Below, piece after piece: positions 34,939 to 48,260 of a stretch of 64,000 nt of DNA. A program made the position numbers and the translations under genes. The DNA comes from Erigeron canadensis (taxonomy: Eukaryota; Streptophyta; Magnoliopsida; Asterales; Asteraceae), in contig NC_057767.1 in assembly GCF_010389155.1 (NCBI RefSeq), forward strand, positions 4,199,765-4,263,764, written 5' to 3'. How positions within the stretch are numbered: position 1 is the first letter of the stretch; each line of letters opens with the position of its first letter. The notes under the pieces are model-generated. The model saw only the letters and a list, made by a program, of their open reading frames with translations. It was not told the DNA's origin and made no database searches.

Positions 34939-35335
34939 GGGGATAATCAAATAAAAACAATCTTAAAATAAGAACGGTGAGAACATTTAAAAAACATCAT
35001 TTTAATGCATTAAAAGTCCATAAAACTAACATAGTGCATAACTAATTATCATTATTTAAGTGTATAGCAACACATTGGCCTGTCAAAATCAAGAAAATCA
35101 TGTTTTTTTTTGTGCATCCATCTTGGATGCATATTCTTCAAAATGATACATCCATCAAAAAAGTTTTTTTTCGATTTTGACGGATCAATGTGTTGTTAAA
35201 CACTTAAATGATGATAATTAGTTATGCACTATGTTAATTTTATGGACTTTTAATGCACCAAAATGATGTTTTTTAAGTGTTCTCACCGTTCTTATTTTAA
35301 GACTGTTCTCACCGGAGTGTTACCCTATATATATA
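34939..35335. mobile_element. 397-bp MITE with long inverted arms in a TA repeat
   Basis: The left arm GGGGATAATCAAATAAAAAC..., then CTTAAAATAAGAACGGTGAG, is mirrored at the right end by CTCACCGTTCTTATTTTAAG... up to ..GTTACCC. Pairing extends through TGCATTAAAAGTCCATAAAA, AACATAGTGCATAACTAATT and on to CAACACATTG, so nearly the whole element is a hairpin. TA-repeat sequence flanks both sides. No coding sequence. Confidence 0.85.
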
Positions 35336-36390
35336 TATATATGTCATATTCTAAATTAAAAAAAAAGGATGTAAATAAAGAGTAAAATAATTTACTAAGC
35401 AAATAAATTTAAAAGAATAAAACATTTTGTAGAAGAATAAGTCATGATTAACTTACGATTGACAACAAAATAAATTTAAAAAGTTAATATAACAATTCAA
35501 TATCAAATAATTAACAAACATGTACAAAAATATAAAAAAGGTTAAATTAAAGTGATATAAAAAAAAGTATGTTTCTTTTGTTGAGAAGATATATTATATG
35601 ACCATGAATTTTTTTTAAAGATAGAATGGAGAAAAATGATGGAAAATGATTGATAAAATTTTATTTAGTTTGTATATATAATAATTTGTTGTGAGAGTTT
35701 TAAGGATAATATATATCTTTAACATCAAAAAAGATTTGTTTTGATAAGAAAAAAATTTATGATAGATTTTAAATATAATTATTTATTTAATAAGAAAAAA
35801 AAATCTAGTGAAAAAAGAGAGAGCTAGATTAATTAGAAGGGTAAATTATGCTTAAAAAGAGGAATTAAGGATACCGTGCCTTCTTTTTTAATTATAGTAT
35901 AGATAGATAGATAGTTAGATATACCATTTATGATATTTGGATTTTGACTAAACAATATCCTTTTCCATTCCACATTTGAAAAATATGGATTTGTAGTTTT
36001 ACAAAAATCCTTTGTAATTTGCCTTTTTTTATATCGAAGTATTGTTGGGCTTGGAAGTACCGCAAATGTGATTTTTTTTTTTTTCTTTTCAAAAACTACA
36101 TTTTTATATTTCTCAAATGCGGAAAGGGAATACGAAGTAACTTTTAGTCGATCTGCATTTCAAAATGTGAAAAATGTATTTTTAAAACCTCAATAGAACT
36201 CAAACACCATTTCTTTAACACAATGAAAAATACTCCATTTTGACAAAAACCTCTTAAGGCGACTAGAAAAAGAGTTCAGAAACATCTACAAGGATATATA
36301 CATCAACAACTAGTCTGTTTCAAATAAACTATATAAGGATGAAGATAATTTTCAAAGTTCCTTTACCGCCCTGTTACTGAAATCGGAAAA

Positions 36391-37040
36391 TGGTACCGAA
36401 TGAGAAATGGGACCGAGATTGCTGTCCACTTTTGTTGGTTCACGAGATTTGAGATCGCGATTCACGAAAGTGGTATCAGAAAGTACACCAAATGAGAAAT
36501 GAGACCGATACCGATACCACATTTTGTAGATTTTCAATGAAACCTTCCTCCATTTTACCAAGCTTTAAGAAAAGTAAAATTTTGTTTAGTACGAATAACT
36601 TGTAATACAGAGCCCATATAGGCCCAAAACGGAAAAAAAAAATGTTATACGGCCCAAGGATATATTTTGTTTTATAAAAATTCCTTGTAATTTTGTTTTT
36701 TTTATTTATAGTACTGTTGGGCTTGAAAGTACAAAAAATAAAAAAAATATTTGAGGTAGTAAAAGTGTTCAACATCTCAAGGATATATTTACTACGCCGC
36801 CTACATCATCAATTATTCCTTTTCGGATAAACTAAATAAGACTTAGCATAATTTTCCAAGTTTCGAACCGTCCTGATCCCAATATCGAAAAGTGGTAACA
36901 AATGAGAAATGAGATCGAGACCGGTGTCTACTTTTTTTTTATTCACGAGATCTGAGATTATGTTACCGGAAAATGCACCAAATGAGAAATGAGACCAATT
37001 CCACATTTTGTAGATTTTCAATGAAAAACCTTCCCTTTAT
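36391..37040 (+). repeat. Tandem duplication upstream of dCMP deaminase
   Basis: Two copies, about 36391-36552 and 36891-37035, each read ...AATGAGAAATG(A/G)GA, ACGAGAT.TGAGAT, CACCAAATGAGAAATGAGAC, CACATTTTGTAGATTTTCAA. TACTGTTGGGCTTG-like and AGAGCCCATA blocks are also doubled. A third copy occurs in segmental copy B at 60170-60310. Confidence 0.75.
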
Positions 37041-37291
37041 TTTACACCAAGGTTTATGGGAAGTAAAAATTTGTTGGAGTAACTTGTAATATAGAGCCCA
37101 TAAAGGCCCAAAAAAATAAAATTATAATATGATATGTCAAGTACAGCCCAACACCGGCCTAAATCCCCAATCTTTTCCCGCTATCTTTTACCTAATCCCT
37201 GTCTTGTTTTTTGGCGGCAAAAAGTTTCTTTCTTGAAAAATATCCTCATCATCTTCATCAATTGATTACAAAAAACTTACAATCAAAGGCT

Positions 37292-40200
37292 ATGAATTCA
37301 CGAGAGCTGAGTCTTATCTCTACGGCCGCCGTAGCCGGTGCGGTTTTTTCCGCAATCGCGATTCGGTTTTTAGTAAACCCTAAGAAGAGTTTAATTAATA
37401 GTAATTCAGAAGAACAAGTGTTGAAGAAGAAGAATTCATCTTGGAAAGATCCTTACGATCCCTCGAAACGAAATGGGTAATGTTATCACCTATAATAGTT
37501 ATTATTCATCATTGAAATTGTTACCATTAGGAACTTGTTGATATTCTGGCAATCCCAACTAGACCAGGGGGGGGGGGGGGGGGGGGAATTTAGGTTGCGT
37601 TTAGTTGTAGAAATTGTTTACAAATTTTTCATTTCCAATTTATTAGAAAATGGAAGGTGTTTTCCATTTCTATAAAACAAAAATGAAAATAATAAGGTTG
37701 AGTTTGGTTGTGGAAAATATTTTCAAGTTTTCCATTTCTAAGTTTTTTTTTTTTTTAAGTGAAATGGGTTTTTCATTTCTGGAAAATAAATAATGGTGTT
37801 TTCCTTTATTTAGAAAACTCTGATATAGGAATGCAGTGAGTCTGTGCTTGAAGATTGGCTTACACTCAGACTGTGATTTCTATTGATCATCTTCTTTCCT
37901 TGGAAAATTTTTCTAGAATAGCAAGAGGTGTTTTCTAACAAGGGGTCTAAATATTTTTGTGAACCCGGTCTTGGGCCCGCCTCTACAAGCGGTCCAATGT
38001 GACTGTGTAAGTGTGCCTTAAGCCATCACGTGAGAGGTAAATCAAGTTCCCTTAGCGGCTCTCTCGAATAACGGGCAAACCATTTGTTCCACTTTATCAA
38101 AGACATGATACTTCGTTTTTCAGAAACCATGAGGCTACACATGCTAGTTAAGTAAATACAAATATTGACATATAAGTCAAAACACAATATGTCCATGTAT
38201 TTGTTTCTAATGAGACTAGGATAGACAACTTATTATATGTTGAGTCTCATCAAATGTTGTTAGGCCAAAGTCCCTTTATAGCTGGGTTAATTGAAATTAA
38301 AGTTGGAACAATTTCAAGTGCTTTTTATATAGCATAAATCAGACTACCATTCTAGTTGGATACCGATAACAGGACTAATTATTAATAGGAGTACGCCAAA
38401 TTGTTTACGGCCTGTAGTCCCATCACACCATTAAAGATTGTAACTTTTTCGAATTGTTTAACATTTCGTGGACAGAGCAGACCTGTGGCATGAGATACCC
38501 CTACCTTCAATGTAGTATTGTTCATTACAAATCTTCTCATAAATTTGCTTCTCTCCGGGAATTATCATACAAGAACATTGACAAATGGTGTCAATTTTAA
38601 TGCAGATACTTATCATGGGATGACTATTTTATGGCTATTGCATTTCTATCAGCTGAGAGATCCAAGGACCCTAATAGGCAGGTTGTTTTTTTTGCCCTTG
38701 ATGTGTCAAAGTTTGTTTAGTTTAAATTGTTTACAGCATTTTCTATCTTAAATGTTTCTCCATTGGCGCCCAGTTCACCTGCTTGCGTTAATTTAATAGC
38801 TTTTTACATAAATTGACAAACAATGCATATTTTGTCGTATTGCTTTTTCAGTCTAATGTAGTCACTTTCTTGACTGCTTTGAGTCGGTTATCATTTTAAC
38901 AATATTGTTTGTTGTCGCTTTGTTGGTCTGTGAGGCTGTTTCTAATTTCGCACTATTATTTAATGTAGGTTGGGGCATGCTTAGTTAGTCAAGATGATAT
39001 TATACTCGGTAAGAATTTATGGATAAACCAAGTTTATATATATATTTATGTAATATAAGTATTTCTTGAGAAATGTTATGTACCAATATATGCAAATAAA
39101 TTGCTTGTACTATCTTACCTTAATTGCAAGAATTTGATCTATGTTGCTGCTTTCGACAAGAAAAACCATACTTTAGTTTATGTTGATTAAGTTAGAACAA
39201 AACTTTAGAGATATGCAAGATATATGGAGGGGCTTTGGTCAACATTTTACTTGTAATTTTCCCTTATTTTGACATCTATATTTTTGATATAAACAGGCAT
39301 TGGCTACAATGGGTTTCCACGTGGTTGTTCTGATGACAAACTTCCATGGTCGAAAGTTAGTATCGTCTAAACTTAGTTTTTGCTAAGATCCATTATTAAT
39401 TAATTCTTTCTAATCTTCTTGGCCCCTTTCAGAAATCCAAAAATGGTGATCCTCTGGAGACAAAATATCCGTATGTGCTTTATTTACTTTCTTACAAACT
39501 CTTTGGCTACATGTGTCTCACTTGCATATGTTTGCAGTCACTACATTATATATTTGTCAACATTTGTACAAATACTGCCAATCTTGATCCAACCAGGCTA
39601 CTGTTGATTTTAATATCAATTGTCAGAGTACCAAAATGTAAATTCAGTTTTGTTAACATTGTGCCAGGTGTGCTAGTCAGTATAAGTGGAAATCTGGGGA
39701 GAGTGGGCTTCAAAATATATCAAAATGAACAAAGTTTAGGATGTGACAAAATAGATTGGTTCTGGTTGGGTTGATCTTTCAATACTTTTAGCCCATTATA
39801 TATTATACAGTAATACAATTTCATTATGATTAGGGACTATTATATGAGTAATGAGTTTTTTTTGTTAAAAGTAAAGCAATGGAAGACTTTGTGCATGCTT
39901 TGGGAGGCTTTAAACAGTTCAATCTGTTGCCTTTTAGCTATTTTTTAAGATTAACTCATATGACACGTATCAATAACATAATGAAAATTCTCATGTAAGT
40001 TGGCTGAACTTGCCACCGCTAGATTATGATGCTAATGTGGGTCACTGATATGCTTAAAAACCATGATCAATGTGTATCGTTTATGCCTCAGTAATTTGGT
40101 AATAAAAGAACCTGTGCAAGTACAAATTACGTCACCATTTATCTGTTTCTTTACATGTTTAGACTCTGCACAAATCAAATTTTTTATACTATGTATAAGT

Positions 40201-42096
40201 TGTTAAGTTCATTAACTCTGAATTTTATCTTGGCAATATACATGTCTATACTTTTGTTATGACTGAGTTTTTTAATTTTCCAGTTATGTTTGCCATGCTG
40301 AAGTCAATTGCATCTTGAACAAGAATCATGCATCTGCTGCAGGGCAGGTTTGTCCAACTCTTTTGTGAATCTGTAACTTTTATTCTTTCAGTGTTATCTT
40401 GTATATGTGTCTGGCTGTATAATTTGTGTCTCTGTCTACTGAGCATAAGGCAGTAGTGAGTATATTTTTAGCCTTTTAGGTAGCAATCCGGTGGTGATTT
40501 TAATCCATTTTCTTTTGTATATGCTGAATAGGGTTAAGTATCATCTGTATGAGTGTTTGGGCATTTAGGATATGGGTCTAATGGGTCAAAAGTTGCCCGA
40601 AGTGTATCTCTATAAGTACTTTAAATCCTCCTAAAATTCTTAAATATTTAGATCTGTAACTGAAGTATTGTATTTTTGGTATAGTAATACTTGAAATGTT
40701 TTAGTCACTTGTCAGTTGTTACTGCAATTTTTATCAAGACATTCTTTCTTTCATATAACCGTGCAGAAGCTCTATGTAACAATGTTCCCTTGCAATGAGT
40801 GCGCAAAAGTTATCATTCAGGTGAACCTGAAGCCCTTCCCTGATATATTTCATCCTCCTACGTGTGGTACATTTAGTGGTGACAGTTTTGACCCACTTAG
40901 TTATGAAAGGGTCGATTCGGCTACTTTTCTTTTTTATCTCCTTGGGTCAAACTGCTAATATATTATATATAGTATGTATAATACCTTAAAAGGCTATGGA
41001 TCAAGCAGTTGGAGCCACCAAGAACCTTTTAAATGAATAAAACCTTCTAAATTGTTTATTAAATAAATGATATTATCATTTAAGTAAAATATCATTTGTA
41101 ATCACAAATGATGTGGACTGTCAAATGACACTACTTATTTATGTACAAGTAAAAGTGTTTGGAAAAAAAGTGTTTTGGATCAACTCTAAATCTGTTTTGG
41201 CCCATATGGCCATATCAAAGTTGTTTGTTTTGATCCATTACCCAACCTTCGCATATTGACACCTGTAGTCTTGATCGATATGATGGCTAAACTTTTATAT
41301 CACAGTCCGGGGTTTCAGAAGTTATATATTTCGTGGAAAAGAGTTTGGAGCACTCTGATGTTATTTACGTTGCTTCTCACAAGCTTCTATCAATGGCAGG
41401 CGTAAAAGTAAGTTATACATAATGTTTTTTCATCTGAAGCTATGTTTCCCAATACCATTTTTGTTTATGTCGTGGACTTATCCGGTGTTTGGATGTGCGT
41501 GCTGAAATTAATTACATGATGTTTGATAAGATCTGGATCAGATAATTAGCTGTAATGATATCGATTGCAGATGATGGTGTTTGGATATACTTCTGACTCA
41601 TGAGATAAGATGTTGAGTGTCTGGTATATATGTATTTGTAAGAAACTATTATATAAACCACAAAATTGTGGGAAGACATCTATATTTGGATTGAGATCCT
41701 CTATTATTAAAGTGGGGAAAGGTGGCTCAAGATAGATTTAAACAGGGTGAATAGGTATTCTCTTAGTTGACCGTTAGATAACAGTTCTACTGTTGTGGCA
41801 GATATGGGACACAAGTTTGATCAATAATTAGTTAGATGTACTAATATCTAAATCTGATTAATGAGGTTTGTAGTCTTAATAGTCTAATTATTAGTGTATA
41901 ACATGAAAGCAATCCTTGAATGGTTTCACTTGGTTATTATTAGCAAGCAATAAACATTAAAAATTGTACTTTACCAGTCTCATTGTCACTTTGTGAAAAC
42001 AAAAAGAATTGTACTGACATTTTGTTCTTTGATTTGAAGGTTAGAAGACATCAGCCAAGAATGAATCAGATTTTACTCAGTTTTCACGAGAATTAA
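37292..42096 (+). CDS. dCMP deaminase, complete
   Basis: Converts dCMP to dUMP, supplying dTMP synthesis. Exons: 37292-37476, 38606-38681, 38969-39008, 39297-39355, 39433-39470, 40284-40347, 40767-40820, 41306-41407 and 42040-42096; phases fit and give 224 residues (Arabidopsis At3g48540 type). Residues about 6-27 are hydrophobic ([20 protein letters not shown]), a possible membrane anchor or targeting segment. The deaminase core starts [38 protein letters not shown] follows. The zinc site is C136-H137-A-E139 (CHAEVNCIL; His ligand, Glu catalytic) with PCNEC (C163, C166). [12 protein letters not shown] and the C-terminal helix complete the fold. All catalytic residues are present. The gene is tail to tail with the receptor kinase gene. 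Exons 1-3 are duplicated at 62425-63859. Confidence 0.95.
37567..37586 (+). repeat. Run of 20 G in dCMP deaminase intron 1
   Basis: Twenty consecutive G follow CCA. The duplicated intron at about 63050 reads CCAGGGGCGAACCGCC at the corresponding place, so the G run has expanded in copy A or is an assembly artefact. Confidence 0.85.
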
Positions 42097-43089
42097 AACC
42101 TAATTTCCTGTGTTCATTTTCAAGAAGCCGATGTGCTCTTCTGACTGACCAACTCGGCTCAAGTAATATTCTTTAAATCTGAGGTATCTTTCAAACGTGT
42201 CGTAAGTGTTTCTTCTTTTTCCGAATCAACAACCAAGTTCCTGACTGTTCTCTATCTGTTATCGGGGTCATGGGTTTGTAATAGACTTGTAGGGAAGAAA
42301 CAATATTTTACTGGCGTCACTCGTAGAACGAATGATATATATATATATAGACACACACACACACACACATATTTATAAGGGTATATATATTGGCTTAAAA
42401 GTAGAAAGTTTCTTAAAACGCATCCATGGCATGCTCTAGACCCGTACGCACATCTCGAATGGTTCCAAACCCTTTGCTTGAAATTGGGTCGCCCACTTGA
42501 ATGGACCCCGTGCTATTCACACCTTATTATGATTTTAATGCGAAATGTTGAACTGAAGTGTATCAGAATACAACTTAAGTTGCATCATACTAATATAACT
42601 TGAGTTGTACTAGGATACAACTTAAGTTGCATCATAGTGATACAACTTTAAAAAATATCAAAGTTCTTATTGGACACATGTCATTTTTTAAAATTATGTT
42701 TGTTAATAAAAACCAAACTTTTTGGTTCAGCTTTTCGGTTTTCCAACTACTGAACCAAACGGAACTGTACATGCCCCTACATTACATGTTAGGAACTACA
42801 TTTGCCATTTTTAGCTTTTCATATTTTTAAAACCTGTAGATATTTTCATATAGATTTAGAAACTTTAGAAACTATTACAAAGTTATAAAGCAAATTTTCT
42901 ATGCCATCTCGTAAACTCCAAGTAGGCTTAAAACAATTGCAAACTAGATGAACACTGAGAACACAACTATAACCTTATTAGCTATTTTTTGTGCGATCCT
43001 GGTTGCAATGCTCAAACAGTTGACACCATAAGAAACATCGATGTTTAACGTGGTTTGTTTTCTCCAAAGGCCAAGTCTGAGCTACCTGG
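42097..43089. other. Convergent gene spacer with 47-bp direct repeat
   Basis: Holds both 3' UTRs. TA and CA dinucleotide runs occur at 42336-42370. ATACAACTTAAGTTGCATCA appears twice (about 42568 and 42615), and each copy is itself partly palindromic (AACTTAAGTT). No gene is seen. Confidence 0.5.
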
Positions 43090-44585
43090 TTAAGCTTCCC
43101 ATTCATTAGTAGAGTATGAAACTAATGGGACATCGTAAAGATCAGATTGCTCGACTTCTAGCACTAAGCTCCGAGTCTCTTCACATATTTGCTGCTGAAT
43201 CCAATGGTGAGGTAACTTCCTCATGCCTTCTAGCTCCACCGCTACTTCTTTCATTGTAGGTCTGTCACGGCCTTTTGAAGTAAGACATCTCTTTACCAGA
43301 TTACCTATCGCTTGTAACTGCTCAAGAGTCCCTTCACGTAAGAGTCTTGGTTCAACAATTTCAAATAAGCGGTTTTCCTCAACTGAATTGACAAAGTATG
43401 TGGCTAAGTTCTTTTCAGTATTGGTCCTGTCAACACCAATGGGCTTTTTCCCGGTTATGAGTTCTGTAAGGACCACTCCAAAGCTATAAACGTCGCTTTT
43501 TTCTGTTAGTTGACTTGTATTGAAGTATTCTGGGTCCAAATACCCAAGCGTACCTTGAATAAGTGTGGTCACTTGATCGTGATCTAATGGGACTAATCTT
43601 GATGCACCAAAATCTGAAATTTTGGCCGTGTAGTTTTCATCTATTAGTATGTTGGTTGACTTGACATCCCTATGGATGATTGGCATAATAGTTTCTGAAT
43701 GAAGGTATGCAAGTGCACCAGCAGCTTCAATAGCTACCCTCAATCGATTATCCCAAGATAACCAACCTATTCCGCCGGATTTATGGTGAAGATGATGGAA
43801 AAGAGTGTTGTTGGAGATGAATTCATAAACTAGTACAGGGACTTCCTCTTCCAAGCAACACCCCAAAAGCTTGACCACATTTCGATGGATGACTTGGGTA
43901 ACTATCATAATTTCATTGATGAATTGCTCTGCTTGGCCACCATCATCCACCAGTTTAGATTTCTTTATCGCAACTAAACGTCCATCACATAAAACTCCTT
44001 TGTACACTACGCCATATGCACCTCGTCCAATAACTTGGTCTTGAGAGTAATTATTTGTGGCTTTTCGCAGTTGTTGAGTGCTAAACAAAGCTATTACCTC
44101 ATGAGAACCTCCCTGTGAATTGAGCTTTTGTTTTAATAACACACCCCCGTTTTGCTCAAAGAACTTTTCTCGGAGCTTCGATAGCTTCCTTCTTCTTCTA
44201 CCAAAGAAAAGTACCATTCCTAATGATATTCCAAAGAGGCCTAACACCATTGCTACATATGAATTGAAAATGAAAAACACTTAGAAAGCGTGATCATTGA
44301 GTCGGTTTCAGGGAACATACTTTTGATAACTAGCATCGTTGAAGATCAATTTTCAAACAACTAGCAAAGGCGTCTTCAATATTTTAAAGAGTTTTTATTT
44401 GCCTTAAACCATTATGTACATTTCAGGTGCTTTTTTATTTCCAACTAGGTCATTAAATGATCATGTGTTTGTAAACAGAATGACCTAGATGAGATAAGTT
44501 GACAAATTTAAATGACCTAGTAGGGAATACAAAAGTTTGAAGAACAACTTGAAAAGTACTTAGAAGTTTTAGTGAAAGATATACT

Positions 44586-44643
<58 letters not shown>

Positions 44644-45086
44644 ACTAATGTATTGAAAATGAAAAACACTTAAATTATTATTAGTTAATAATATTACTCT
44701 ATTTATAATGGCTTTAATTACTCTTGATTCTTGAGACACCTCTAGCTACATGCATGGTAGATTAGCAGATATACATATTTTCATACTTTTATGAGAATAT
44801 TACCTATAACGAATATGGTCCAAGAAAACTTAGAAGCTTTAGAAGAAGCTTCCACAGCTTGACAATCATTCTGTGTTGTTGCATTACCAACAGTTCCCGG
44901 TTGACAAGTACAATTATAGCTCCCTAGAGTATTATTGCAAATACCATAACAAGGGTATGTTCCTGGATCTGCACACTCGTTGATGTCTGAAAAGAAATGG
45001 AGCTTGTCATGCACAACACAACCAAATTTTACTTGTGAGCAAGAACTCAATTTGAGAGACATATTCCATGAACACTTTCCGGGTTA

Positions 45087-45128
<42 letters not shown>

Positions 45129-47139
45129 ATATAAGGCTATCAGAAACAAGACGTTAATTTGCCCTTTTCACCCGCGAAAACGTCCCAAAACGCCCCAGGA
45201 CGCCCCACACATTGCCCCAATGGGGCGTTCTGGAGAAAAGAGGGTAGCGTGAGAATTTGGACGCCACTTCTAGAGAGAGAAAGGAGGGATCCCACCCGCC
45301 ACTTTTCCACCATCTTTTACTTTTCCGCATTTTTTTAATTATTTTATTTATATAATAGTATATAAGTAATTAAATTGTGGGTCCCTATAAGAAACCCTAA
45401 AGGAAAGTCTTGCTCCCACAAAAAGTAAGAAACACCCTTTGTTGATTGTACTGCCACGTGTTGCGAGATGCCCCTATGAGAAGCCCTAAAGGAAAGTCTT
45501 GCTTCGGATAGTCTAAGAGGTAATCCTTTAGCGCTTATGTGACCCTATATTTTAGTCTTGTGCCACGTAGGATTTTATTCTATGTGACATATTTTGGTCC
45601 CACTAATCTACATGATATTTCATATTCTATGGGTCTCCATGGCTCCGCTTATCTTAGAGATGTAGCCAAAACTGTCGTAAGGTAAGCACTGGTCACCCGG
45701 CACATTTTGACGACGTGTTTGTGATGCTACCGGAGAATATAGGTGACGTTAGCCGTGAGTTTACCGTTGTTCTACGTCATTAAAAATTTTTTAACAGTCT
45801 TCTTAACTTATTATATATCAATTTTAATCTAAAGATTATTTAGAAGCAATGAATAAACTAAAAGTTTCTATAAGTAAAAATATATACACTTAATAGGAGT
45901 TAATGAATTACAAAATTTACGGTATTAATATGAAGTCTTTTATATGCACTTTAATAGGTGGCTAGTGGTTAATTCAGGGATGGACTTCTGTTACAAAATA
46001 CGAGAACAATTTTTTTTATGCATCCTAACGAGAGTCCCTAGAGCTGTAGTTAGTATTTTCCTTTTTTATCTCACACATTCTAAAGTACGGTCAGCTTCTC
46101 ATAAGTTCCAGTGAATTTTGTCCCAATTTATGAATCTGATATTATGTTCCTTAAATTGGTGAAATGATAAAGAAATTTAAATGAATGGAGAATTAATTGA
46201 TGCATAATATGTAAGCATAAGTTTTCCCCGCTGATTTAAACCAAGAAACTTACCTTGGCAGCCTTGATCAAGATACGGGTTACCCTCGTAGCCTTTGTCG
46301 CATTTACATCGATAGCCACCACCATCTACATCATAGCACTGACTGTTCTCTTTGCATTCCGTAGCCTGAGTACAATTTTGGTCGCGTCTGATAACCCAAT
46401 CGATCACAACTTGAACAGCCGCATTGGCTCTCTTGTATAAGCCTGAAGTACTAGATAAATCACTGGCACCAAGAAACTTAAAAGTGCCTACGTCACCAAG
46501 GAACGCATAGCCACAGTTATTGATGGACCAAATATCCATGTGGTTCCTAAACGAGTTGAGTGTAACATTGTAATATTTGAGACCTTTTCTTATAGATGTC
46601 TGACAACAGCCTTCCCCAGAACAACGCCCATCCAGTACACGCACTGGTCCACTGCATATTCCAATACAACCGCTGGAATAGTCGTCATCTACCCCTGTGA
46701 TCAAAGCATAATCATCGCACCCAATGACCGTGAATGTATTCTTCTCAGAGAAAGTGTATGGCTCTAACGCTAAGTTAGTCCAATAATTAAATTCATCAAT
46801 TACAGTTCCATTATTCGCGTAGCATTTATAGGTAACTCCAGTATTAATGCGCAACTCTGAATCCGAAATGTTGTATATTTCAATGTTGCTTGTGCTTGAT
46901 TGTAGCAATAACTTAGGGGGGTTTTCGAGCGTGTCACAAATCAAGATGAATGTGTCGTCTAGGGAACAACCTGTATCATTGCCAATACCAAAAGGGTAAG
47001 GAACTGTAACATCCCCGCACTTGGATGAACAGTTGGGTTTTGATATGTTGCTCATACTACTTGAGTTGGAACCTCGAAGAGTTACTAAAGATCTTGTTGT
47101 AAAAGGTAAAGTAAAGAGACACATGATAATTAAAAGCAT
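43090..47139 (-). CDS. Wall-associated receptor kinase-like protein (WAK/WAKL)
   Basis: Three exons in transcript order: 47139-46254, 44986-44804, 44252-43090; phases agree and give 743 residues, the typical WAK structure. A signal peptide (about 1-20) is followed by a GUB_WAK_bind galacturonan-binding region ([20 protein letters not shown] and following Cys residues). One EGF-like module spans the exon 1 end ([20 protein letters not shown]). A calcium-binding EGF module ([15 protein letters not shown]) is in exon 2, and a membrane segment crosses the exon 2/3 border. The cytosolic kinase has GRGAYG (432-437), the VAIKK lysine (453), HRDVKSTN (550-557), DFG (570-572) and [10 protein letters not shown]; all key residues are intact. 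WAKs sense pectin fragments at the cell wall and signal in defence and expansion. Intron 1 (1.27 kb) and intron 2 carry simple repeats. Confidence 0.95.
44589..44640. repeat. (AT)n microsatellite, 26 units
   Basis: An uninterrupted AT dinucleotide run in the second intron of the receptor kinase gene. Confidence 0.95.
45090..45125. repeat. (TC)n microsatellite
   Basis: An uninterrupted TC run of about 18 units at the start of intron 1 sequence of the receptor kinase gene. It lies a short distance from a GC-rich block (45160-45260) containing the palindrome GCCCCAATGGGGC, and from two copies of CCCTAAAGGAAAGTCTTGCT at about 45395 and 45484. Confidence 0.9.
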
Positions 47140-47985
47140 GTTTCTCCTTTCTATGTAGCTTGTTTATGAGGGGTTATTTTTTTCCCCTTTCTTTTGTGTG
47201 TGTGTGTTTCTGTTCTCATAGCAATATATAGAGTGGCTGCAGACAAGTAGTATACCCACAACATTCAAAGGTGATGTAAACGTATGAGGTCTTTTCTATT
47301 CGAGTTACACTGATAGATTCAAACCCGAGACCTTGATCTTATTAGAACAACAAAAGGCTAATCACTATGCCACGTGACGTTTGTATATCTTCCTAATTCA
47401 TCATCCTAAAAATCCTATGATGACGTTTGGAAAGATAGATTAATAAGTGGATTTTTAATCTAATATATTAGAAAGATAAACTATGTTCGTTTAGTTGTTA
47501 ACTTGTTATACAGATCTATTTTTAAAAAAAAACTTTGATAGGTACTGATACTGCTATTGCTGTTTTGCGTTGACTGGACATCAACTTCTGTTATGGTTCA
47601 ATAACTTTGGGTTTGACCGTTTAATCGTTTGGAATCTTTCAAAAAGCACTTTTCGTTATCCTGTTGTCTATTACAGTAGAATTTATGTGAAAGATTTTGC
47701 ATTGTTAACCCAGATCAATTGATTTTTTCCTTAGTATTAAGTGTGTTAGACTGTTTAGGATTTATGGGCCAGAGTTTAACTTTACGTTTGAGCACTCTCA
47801 TATTTTCTTTGACTTTTTTCAAGGGGTTACTTCACCACAAATCCCTGTTTTTTTTTTATTAGTTTTCATTTTCTAAAAATTCAATATGACTTATTAAGTT
47901 GGGGTTAATTTAAGTCGGAGAGGTTTAGACATCCCAATATTTTCTGCTTGTTTGTTCACTTCATGGCTTCATGGAGAGAATTCTG
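47140..47985. other. Receptor kinase upstream region
   Basis: 5' flank of the minus-strand kinase gene. A GT run lies at 47195-47207. ATTCAAACCCGAGACCTTG (47319-47337) resembles a SINE/tRNA B-box neighbourhood, but no A box at the right distance was found. No gene is seen. Confidence 0.4.
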
Positions 47986-47989
47986 CTCA

Positions 47990-48260
47990 TATTTTTGGAT
48001 ACTGCCTATTTGCGTTGGAACTTGATACTCTTATGGCAAAATGGTTTAACATGGACATTCCAGATGACCCGCCTTTAGTTATTTTGAATGGATCAGAGAT
48101 AGTTTGTAATCTTGTATCCTAAAACGTTCAAGTAGGTGTTAGAGGCAACTTGCTTTGTTTGGTGGGAGTCATTATGGAAGTATACAAACCAAATTCTCTA
48201 TATGGTAATGTGGAAATAGTCTTGTTGTATTCTATTCTATTGTGTCATTGCCTCTTGGTC
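47990..48260 (+). mobile_element. Decayed 3' end of a LINE (zf-RVT tail)
   Basis: Frames read ...AKWFNMDIPDDPPLV..., then after a slip VLEATCFVWWESLWKYTNQI. This pattern (W.N.DIP, then VLEATCF.WWSLWKYRN) is the tail after the reverse-transcriptase zinc-binding region of plant LINEs. Several stops and shifts are present. It is separate from the LINE at 53990. Confidence 0.5.

Larger units (their letters stand above)
34660..39200 (+). repeat. Segmental duplication, copy A (dCMP deaminase 5' region)
   Basis: Shares ordered blocks with 59660-64000: a GAGGTTGAACTTTTTGTCAA-like block, CATTTATGATATTTG with ACTAAACAAT, TATTTATAGTACTGTTGGGC, TCAAGGATATATTTA with CCGCCTACATCATCAATTAT, the CCGAGACC/GAGAAATGAGA blocks, CCCGCTATCTTTTACCTAA, deaminase exons 1-3 and the introns between them. 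Same orientation, about 25 kb apart. Copy A carries the working gene and extra MITE insertions (34939-35335). Confidence 0.85.

Noticed and set aside
43223..43489. Plus-strand 88-codon frame inside the receptor kinase exon
   Set aside because: Antisense shadow of the kinase domain.
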